From: Rallus limicola
Taxonomy: Eukaryota; Chordata; Aves; Gruiformes; Rallidae
Assembly (NCBI GenBank): GCA_022605955.1
Contig: JAKCOZ010000001.1
Coordinates: forward strand, 71,306,520 to 71,370,519
DNA: 64,000 nucleotides
Reading direction: 5' to 3'
The first letter of the stretch is position 1; each line of letters begins with the position of its first letter. Under the pieces are notes generated by a model, which did no database searches, had not been told where the DNA came from, and saw only the letters and a list, made by a program, of their open reading frames with translations. Shown in pieces: positions 59,315-64,000 of this stretch. A program made the position numbers and the translations under genes.

Positions 59315-62100
59315 CAGTCATTGTTTGCTGCCTGTGAGCTTCACAGCTGAAGAAGCCATGCAGATCTGGCTGCTTCCTAGAATATGCAAAATCCACACTG
59401 GGGCCCAGTCTGAGTCAAATCCCACAGTCACCTACTATGCTACTTCAGAAAACTGTGTTTAAATTAATTGTACCTTTTGCAGTTTCCTTAAGGCATTAGC
59501 TTAACTTTATCAAACAAATATTTTCTCCTTTAATGGCAGAGGTACCCTGCAAGTTTGTCACCTTTGTATCTAAAGCCACCAGCGTCCCTTTCACGTACTG
59601 CTTTTCAACCAGTTCTGTGGATGCAAAAATCTTTGTGTCTCATTTAAAACAAACATAAAAGCCTGAAACCAACAAACAGCCTGGCTCTTGGTCACGGCTC
59701 TCTTTGGGCTTTGGATACCGATCTTTTGCTGATGTCAGCAGGAGCTGGATGGAACCTCAAAGACGGCCTGCTGGATTGAAAATCTTGAGATGTGTGTCTG
59801 TAGTTTACCAGTGAGTGACTCCATCGTGATGAAAAAGGTCACTGAAGTTCTTATCTGATCATTCACTGTTATCAAATAGATACCTTGCAGTCAGAAGTAG
59901 AGTATGTAGGGAAATGGAAGTGTCGAAGACTACAAGAGCTATTGCAGTTTTTGAGGAAGTCCAGACACGAGAGGTGTACGTTCAAATCAGTGTTCCCATC
60001 TTGAGTCCCAAAGCTTTGTGGATGGCTGCATGTGAACGGACGTGGCTGGGGGGCAATGTCTCGGCACAGATGTGTGCTTCCCCTTGGAGCTCCATTACCT
60101 TCTTGCTCCGGCCTGTGCATCCACACTGAGGGGCAGATTCTGCCTACCTCCCTGGAAGGAAACAAGGTGTTACATAGACTTGGTGCATATGTAACACTTG
60201 CTATCTGTGGCTGCCATCTCTTTTTCAAAATGTGGAGCAGGGGCCCTGGTTACGCTTTTACACAACAGCTTCAAGGTCACAGCACTTAAAACTCTGCCCA
60301 TGAGCTGCCCTCTCAGTGCTGTTTAGTTTTGTAGGTAGGAAACAGAGGCAAGGGCAAGGGTTTGGTCTTTTAGGGTGGGTGAGGATGGGGAAGGATACCT
60401 GAAAGGGAAAGAACTGCTGCCAATCGAAGGTGGGCTGCCCGGGGACAGCGCAGGGAGAGAGCATGTATTCCTAGAGGAGAGAGAATCAGCAGCAGATGGT
60501 GGCTCACTAGAAACAGATTAAAGCAGCTGGTACGGAAACAAGATGTGGCATCTAGGGTCAGTTCAGATCAGAAACAAACTGTTCTAGCAGAGCATTGACT
60601 TGATTGGGAAATGAGAAACCTGGGCTAATTTTCTTCCTCAGCATGAGAAGGTTCGAGCCTACATGCCCTGTTTCCCCAGAGAACAGTAACCTCCATGCTA
60701 TCAAATAACCTGGAGAGAGGTGGTGGGAGGAGTAGGAGGTGGTGAGATGAACTCTCTGCATGCATAAAGATTCATTTCCCCTCACACCAACTGGGGAAGG
60801 GTTCCTGTGCCATGAAGTGTACAAAGAATATGCTCATTGTAGTACGTATACATTAACTGGTGGTGCTCCAGCACTGAGCCCACCCAATAGCTAACGTACC
60901 CAGTACCTTTCAGACAGCGACTCTTTAGGCAGAAGGGCATGCTGGGTGGCAGAGCCTGGCACTGCCAAACCCAGCACAGGTTACACTCTGCTGGCACCCA
61001 CATTGAAAACCTGCTTTCATCTTTGAAATTCAGCCACGAGATAGGCCTTCTACAACCTCTCTGATATTTAAAAAGGGTGCAATGATAAATAAAATTACCT
61101 TAAGAAGTACATTAAGCACTGCCTGAACTGCAGATACAGCCTTGTCTCGTCCAGAGCTGGGAACCACTATCACTATCATTCCCAAGAGCAAGACAGACTG
61201 TTTTGGATACTCCTCTCAGCTCTTTCCACTCGAAGATTATTGGTTGAAACATACTTGTTTTGCCTATGCACAAGACTAAGGAAATTAAAAATGCCCAACG
61301 GGTATTTGCAGCTGCTTTTACAAAAACTAAACTACATCATATTTAAAAGTGGTTGATTAAAAAAACCACCCCAATTCTGCACAAACTGAAAGCATAGCTG
61401 TAATATTTGCTATTAAAATGCTGTATTTTTGAGGAATACTGCATTTGGTAATGCAATAAACAGCTTGAACCTGCATTTCCTTATGATACGTAGCTCAAAG
61501 ATACAATACATAGTTACTGGAAGAAAAGCATCATCCTGTTTGTAAAATTCTGTTCAAATTGTATCATTTGCTGAGAGCAGCAATTCTTGAGTGGTGGGGG
61601 GGTTGTTGTTCACCAGAGGGCTCCCACAGAACACCAGTCACAAGCTGCTGGCTTGTCTTTGCTTTCACCTGCTCGATTCTCTTAATTTTTTTCTTTTTCT
61701 TTTTTTTTTAAACGTGATTACTTGATAACTGCTGCCACTGCTCTAAACTCAGCAAGGAAGAGGGAGCAGCAGGACCAAATTGTTTCTGCAGTGAACCGGA
61801 GGGCACGACTGCCTGTGGAAGCCTTTCTTGAATAAATTATGGCCTATTGGGAAGAAGATTGATCTTTGAAAACGGTTGCTCCATCTTTCTTGTGAAGAGC
61901 AAGAACCGTTTTAGAAGTAGCTTCACGTGACTGCAGCTGGTGCAAGTCACCAGCCACCTCTGCTCTCTGACTGAGAGCACCCACGCCGGGCTTTTCGTGG
62001 TCTGCATGACATAAAACACGCCAAAGAGCACCTCGGGCCCTGAAGCGTCTCCCCTTCCAGCAGGTAAGCAAACCCATCAATGTAAACAAAAATTAATTAA
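59315..62100. other. Intergenic DNA, nothing recognised
   Basis: No supported exon. A CAG/gtaagc donor-like site follows a GC-richer stretch near 62065 on the plus strand, without a frame or acceptor I can defend. Confidence 0.5.
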
Positions 62101-62114
62101 ATAAAAAAGAAAGG

Positions 62115-64000
62115 CAACTTTACAAAAGGAATGCTACTTTTATTTTCAAATGCTGTAAAAAGCCTCATATAAATTTTTATAATGCTTCTAAGTAACTTTC
62201 CCAACCACAACTAATGAAACAGTCTAGGAAAAATATAGCAGTTGCCATTTCGACTCCAAGAACGAGCTGCTGTAATATATCAACATTAAAAGGACAAGGT
62301 ACAGTATGTTACAATGCTTGTAATTGCTCATATTATTGAAAAAGTGAGAGCACTTCCTAAGCATTAGAGTATAACCGGGCTAAACTGCAGTATTCCCTAC
62401 TTGCTGTCGCCGAGGAGGAAAGTCACCTCTTCAGAGGGAGCCGACACAACACCCTTTGTACTGCTCATGCCCTTTTATCTTCGTAGTGTGGAGAGCTTTC
62501 AGCAAGCCCCTTTGCACTTCGGTGAATTCACCCACGTCAGACGCTATTATTCCATACTGTATCCAACGGCTCAGGTGTTTTAACAATTGACCTATAAAAA
62601 TAACACTTATATAACTCTCCAGCAAGGCAAATTTAACAGTGCAAATGTGGTATCAACAATATTTGATTTCTGAATGCTGGCAATTTTTTTTTCTTTTTTT
62701 TCTTTCTTTTTTTTTTTAAACTCCTTTTGCACGTGAAACAACCTCTGCTGATGTCCTGTACCTAAGGCCACTCACTCACGCTGATTGGAGATGGAACAAA
62801 GTGCAAAAGCTCAGCTGCACTTCCCAATCCAAGCTTCCTCCCCAGTTTCAGGGTATTCAGATCCAGAATTGGGATTCAGGCTCACCACTTCCATCGATGC
62901 ACTCGCGTTTTCCCCTGCTGGAATTGGTTTTAACTTCCCAGCAAACCTCTGATGACAATTTGCATACACAATTCCACATTTTAACAAAAGTTAACAAAAC
63001 ATACTTCCAGAAAATAAATTTTCACATGGTTGCAATCATCAAGCCATTTCAGGATCTTTGGTACTCCAAGAATAAGAAAAAAACAAATGGCACAGTGACA
63101 AACATCGCCAAAGGAATAAACACAACCATCCAAAGGAATAGGACAGACATAACAAAACAGAAGATATGTTGCACTTCCATTTTTTGAGAGCCAGTGTCGA
63201 TTAACCATCTATTCTCTTTAATCCGTTACAGTGTCACAGTTTCAACCTTTAAAAAAAAAAATTATCATCCTAAAAGCAGTAGTTAATATTTTGTTTAACT
63301 TGACTTACTGATTAAAATAATGCTACGTTTTTTAAAAAAGTTTAAAAAAAAAAATCAACTACCACGATACAGAAGTTTATACTAAATAGGCTGCAGGCTG
63401 TTTTCCTATGGATATAACTCCTATGTGAGCACTGATATGATTACTCATCTGCAATTTTAAACGAGTATTATCTTTAGTGTTACAAATGTAAGGGTTGGGC
63501 TTTTTTTCCTCCAAGTTTGTAAACCAGTGAGTATGCACAGACATAGTTGTTTAATAGATAGCTTTAAATTACGTGTGTGTTTATCTCCCCCTCCCCCAAG
63601 CCCCGCAGGAAAAAAACCAAAACGTTTTTAAAAAATCACCAGTATTACTGAGCACTTGCAGTTTCCATGAAACTTATCTTTCTTAGCAAGCTCAAGCAAA
63701 GACTTCTCTTTTTCTTATGCAAAAAAAAAAAGGTTACTGTGTTCTTTTGAAATGCCTTGTTCACAGGAGTTCCACTCCTGGTGCACACAGTGCCCCATGA
63801 ATAAGACTGGAAATCAAAACTAATAACAATTCTCTTTTGAATAGCAGTATCCTTTGAGGCCAAGTTTGCATCTCGGGTGTTTTCTACCTCAGTCTTCTTA
63901 GAATGGACTGAAAGCCTTAGCAAGGGAATTTCCTTTCCTGAGAAGCTTCAGAAGCTGCTAGGGCACTGGCAGAGCAAAGCCTGAAAGCATGAAGGTGGAT
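62115..64000 (-). other. Possible 3'UTR of the upstream neighbour (STK38L by gene order)
   Basis: The minus strand reads as a long AT- and T-run-rich non-coding tract with an AATAAA signal at about 62139-62145 (ttttatt on plus). In other vertebrates STK38L lies just upstream of BMAL2 in the same orientation, which would put its 3' end here. No STK38L coding codons were found before the window ends, so the identity rests on gene order. Confidence 0.3.

Noticed and set aside
212..62735. Scattered CACGTG E-boxes (212, 8175, 26966, 39467, 50355, 54211, 55322, 61924, 62730) as BMAL2 self-regulation
   Set aside because: About nine or ten hits in 64 kb is at or below chance for a 6-bp palindrome, and they are not clustered at the promoter.
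1..64000. CRISPR arrays, operons, phage or plasmid genes
   Set aside because: No regularly spaced repeats, no ribosome binding sites and no prokaryotic-style packed genes. The window is vertebrate DNA with introns and CR1.
1..64000. tRNA, rRNA or snRNA genes
   Set aside because: No A-box/B-box pair or recognisable structural RNA core was seen by eye. A covariance-model search would be decisive.

Overview
The window is vertebrate nuclear DNA, almost certainly from a bird. It is AT-rich and gene-poor, with long introns, microsatellites and one CpG-island promoter. Its recognisable repeats are CR1 LINE fragments (at least six, with the usual avian CR1 3' end) and two solo LTRs of an avian endogenous-retrovirus family. 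Nothing suggests bacterial, phage or plasmid DNA. The species cannot be fixed from sequence alone.

One protein-coding gene is clearly present and appears complete: BMAL2 (also ARNTL2), the bHLH-PAS circadian transcription factor, on the minus strand. I could place 17 coding exons, from the start codon at 52766 to the stop codon at 16429. Every junction has GT and AG at the intron ends, and all reading-frame phases fit. The exons sum to 1875 nt, which gives a 624-residue protein, close to the usual BMAL2 size. In order it has a short acidic N-terminus, a nuclear-localisation-like patch, two acidic microexons, the bHLH, PAS-A, PAS-B, a Ser/Pro-rich linker and the C-terminal transactivation segment. 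BMAL2 is known as a partner of CLOCK or NPAS2 that binds CACGTG E-boxes; the DNA-contact residues (His98, Glu102, Arg106) are intact.

Layout. 1-8.7 kb: gene desert with an antisense CR1 and a solo LTR. 8.7-10.2 kb: a CR1 interrupted by a 155-bp segment that is duplicated about 1.1 kb downstream. 10.2-13.6 kb: nothing recognised. 13.57-13.99 kb: a second solo LTR, convergent with BMAL2. About 14.2-52.8 kb: BMAL2 from 3'UTR to exon 1. 52.1-53.1 kb: CpG-island promoter with a TCTCGCGAGA palindrome. 53.1-64 kb: intergenic DNA with one well-preserved CR1. Its distal part looks like the minus-strand 3'UTR of the next gene, which by the conserved vertebrate order (STK38L upstream of BMAL2) may be STK38L; no coding exon of that gene lies in the window.

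I found no undescribed multi-gene system. The points most worth a second look are the two frame-neutral acidic microexons beside the bHLH, a 73-bp cryptic exon with strong splice sites that would truncate the protein before PAS-B, the patch duplication inside a CR1, and an isolated CpG-rich patch in the BMAL2 3'UTR region.
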